A stretch of DNA of 64,000 nucleotides from Pseudomonas azerbaijanoccidentalis (GTDB lineage: Bacteria > Pseudomonadota > Gammaproteobacteria > Pseudomonadales > Pseudomonadaceae), in contig NZ_JAHSTU010000001.1 in assembly GCF_019145495.1 (NCBI RefSeq), positions 1,240,001-1,304,000 on the forward strand, given 5' to 3'. Each line of letters starts with the position of its first letter. Position 1 is the stretch's first letter. The notes below the pieces were generated by a model that was not told the origin of the DNA, did not search any database, and worked only from the letters and a program-made list of their open reading frames with translations. The translations under genes and the position numbers were made by a program. Of the stretch, positions 62,651-64,000 are shown piece by piece.

Positions 62651-63367
62651 TCAAGGGTTGAGCCGCTGCAACCAGGCGTTCAAGTCCTGCATTTCTTCGG
62701 CGCTGATGCTGTGGCCAACGCCCTGATAGGCGTGAAATTCGGGCTCCAGTGACACGCTTTGCAACAGGCTGTTGGCTTCGGTGCCGTCGCTCAGAGGCAG
62801 GCGTTTGTCTGCGGTGCCATGACCGATGAAAATCGCCAGTGACTGGCGTTTTTCATCCGGTTTCAATTCAGCCTGCAGCACCGGCAGAATTCGCCCGCTC
62901 AACGCGGCAATTCCGCCCACGGCCTCAGGATGGCGCAGGGCAACTTCGTAGGACATGATCGCGCCCTGGCTGAACCCCACCAGGTACACCTTGTCCGGTT
63001 CGGTGTGATATTTCTTCGCGGCCTGAACGACGAAATCCAGCAGCAACTGGCCGCTGGACTTCAAGTCGTCAGTCTCGCCGTTGTAGGCGCCTTCGCCTTT
63101 CTTGCGAAACCATTGATAACTGCCCTCTTGCATCACCATCGGCGCCCGCACCGACAGATAGGTGTATGGCTTGGGCAATTCATCCTTGATGCCGAACAGA
63201 TCCTGCTCGTTACTGCCGTAACCGTGGAGGAAAATCACCAAAGGTTGATCGCGAGAATCGGCGGTGGCCTGCTCCAGATATTTGAGGGGCAGATCGGTTT
63301 GCAGCGGGGTTTGAGCGTGTACAGCGGCGGATGCCAGCAGCGTGAGCAGAGCGAGAATCTTCAACAT
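62651..63367 (-). CDS. Secreted alpha/beta-hydrolase (phospholipase/carboxylesterase type)
   Basis: 238-aa hydrolase with signal peptide (about 1-18, cleavage after AVHAQ). Oxyanion FLHGYGSNEQDLF (about 46-58), nucleophile Ser in VGFSQGAIMS, and Asp and His in HGTADKRLPL and GVGHSIS. This is the YpfH/carboxylesterase family with small esters as substrates. The ATG at 63367 follows AAGGA; 15 earlier codons are rejected. Confidence 0.88.
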   Translation of the reverse strand: MLKILALLTLLASAAVHAQTPLQTDLPLKYLEQATADSRDQPLVIFLHGYGSNEQDLFGIKDELPKPYTYLSVRAPMVMQEGSYQWFRKKGEGAYNGETDDLKSSGQLLLDFVVQAAKKYHTEPDKVYLVGFSQGAIMSYEVALRHPEAVGGIAALSGRILPVLQAELKPDEKRQSLAIFIGHGTADKRLPLSDGTEANSLLQSVSLEPEFHAYQGVGHSISAEEMQDLNAWLQRLNP

Positions 63368-63455
63368 AAGCCTTCCTTCACAGTGCGCAGGATTCGGGGA
63401 AGAGCCTAACACTGTGAAGCGGGCCGAAGCATCTCGGGTGTGGCTAAAACCGTCA

Positions 63456-63524
63456 TCGCCAGCAGGCTGGCGCCCACCGGGGACTGCATTGCAAATGTGG
63501 GAGCCAGCCTGCTGGCGATGGGGC
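63456..63524. repeat. Inverted repeat of the GGAGCCAGCCTGCTGGCGAT family
   Basis: CATCGCCAGCAGGCTGGCGC faces GGAGCCAGCCTGCTGGCGATG about 30 nt apart. It lies just before the stop of the AstE/AspA-family gene. Confidence 0.85.
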
Positions 63525-63551
63525 CTTTTGCGATGCCAACGAACATCCAGC

Positions 63552-64000
63552 TCAATCGTTGATCAATTTACCCACCCGAATCGGCTCGCGTCCCGCCACT
63601 TTCGCCTGCCAGGTCCCAGGCTGCGTGTATCGCCCACGATCAATCGCGAACAGCACGCCGCTGGTGCCCGCGCACACCGTCGTGACCTTGTCGCTCAACG
63701 GGTCAACCACCTCAAACAGGGCATCGCCCTTCTCCACCCACTCACCCGCCTCACGCAGGAAACTCACCACGCCGTGATGCGGTGCGAACAGGTATTGAGT
63801 GCCTTCGAACGGCATGCCCTCGCAGCATTCATCCGGCGCCTTCGGCCACTGCCCCAGGATAAACCCCTGTTCGGCGAGAAAGCCCAGGATCGCCTCGCAA
63901 TTGGCTTGTGCCTGATCAACCCGGGTGTCGCCCATGCTGCCGAGCTCCAGGGTGGTAGCCAGGTTGGCCGGCGGAATCGCTGCCTCGGGGAATGCTCTGG
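63552..64000 (-). CDS. Succinylglutamate desuccinylase/aspartoacylase-family protein, 3' part
   Basis: The C-terminal about 148 residues of an AstE/AspA-family zinc carboxypeptidase-like protein; the reading frame runs off the right edge. Visible are PEAAIPPANLATTLELGS and a C-terminal beta-barrel-like part with FEGTQYLFAPHHGVVSFLREAGEWVEKGDALFEVVDP, which is the lipoyl-like domain of this family. The metal-binding HxxE and catalytic Glu lie outside the window. It may hydrolyse an N-acylated amino acid. Confidence 0.8.
   Translation of the reverse strand, partial: RAFPEAAIPPANLATTLELGSMGDTRVDQAQANCEAILGFLAEQGFILGQWPKAPDECCEGMPFEGTQYLFAPHHGVVSFLREAGEWVEKGDALFEVVDPLSDKVTTVCAGTSGVLFAIDRGRYTQPGTWQAKVAGREPIRVGKLIND

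Overview
The window is high-GC chromosomal DNA of a Pseudomonas, most likely of the P. fluorescens group. The grounds are the ben/cat layout, many Pseudomonas-restricted small families (DUF1652, DUF2790, DUF3087), a dhc-type CoA-transferase locus, a phosphatidylcholine synthase, and at least eleven copies of the pseudomonad REP element with the core GTAGGAGCTGCCGCAGGC. Nothing looks like a prophage, transposon, CRISPR array, rRNA or tRNA.

Layout. 1-6.2 kb: aromatic catabolism. benA and the first codons of benB are controlled by BenR through a textbook pair of XylS-type boxes; catBCA is divergent from catR. Benzoate goes to catechol, then cis,cis-muconate, then the beta-ketoadipate pathway. 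6.2-12 kb: a DUF1652 protein, a polysaccharide deacetylase lipoprotein, an orphan sulfonate-type binding protein divergent from a complete sulfonate-type ABC importer with a sigma-54-like promoter, and a SRAP/HMCES protein. 12.2-12.8 kb: an AT-richer patch with an unrecognised ORF. 13-20 kb: AzlCD, two diguanylate cyclases, a DapA-family aldolase, a LysR regulator, DUF2784 and DUF3087 proteins. 20-28.7 kb: PpnN nucleosidase, an amino-acid antiporter plus Orn/Lys/Arg decarboxylase pair, a FadL-type porin and a DUF3313 lipoprotein. 28.7-35.8 kb: LigD, a DUF533 protein, phosphatidylcholine synthase, and an AraC regulator divergent from a DUF4242-methyltransferase pair. 35.8-39.8 kb: DipZ-like thiol-redox protein and DUF2790 protein divergent from an OmpR-type two-component system.

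40.1-43.4 kb holds the most unusual locus: a 721-residue protein with LodA-like (cysteine tryptophylquinone oxidase family) signatures, overlapping a LodB-like flavoprotein gene. 43.4-48.4 kb: a chemoreceptor, a DUF2063-DUF692 (MNIO) pair with no recognisable precursor peptide, and a formamidase. 48.8-54.8 kb: a methyltransferase, a sirtuin, and a LysR regulator divergent from CoA transferase A/B and thiolase genes. 54.8-64 kb: a LysR-controlled SDR/reductase pair, MntH, a chalcone-isomerase-like protein, an unknown membrane protein, GST and ABM monooxygenase, a RelB/ParE-type toxin-antitoxin pair, a periplasmic protein, an esterase, and the 3' part of an AstE/AspA-family gene.

The main regulatory observation is a repeated motif, TGTATC-N5-TGTGTT and related GATACA direct repeats. 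It occurs upstream of the DUF692-DUF2063 operon, upstream of the formamidase gene, and in the DUF2790/two-component intergenic region. This suggests one regulon spread over about 11 kb, possibly controlled by the local response regulator. Family calls are from reading the sequence only; no database search was run.
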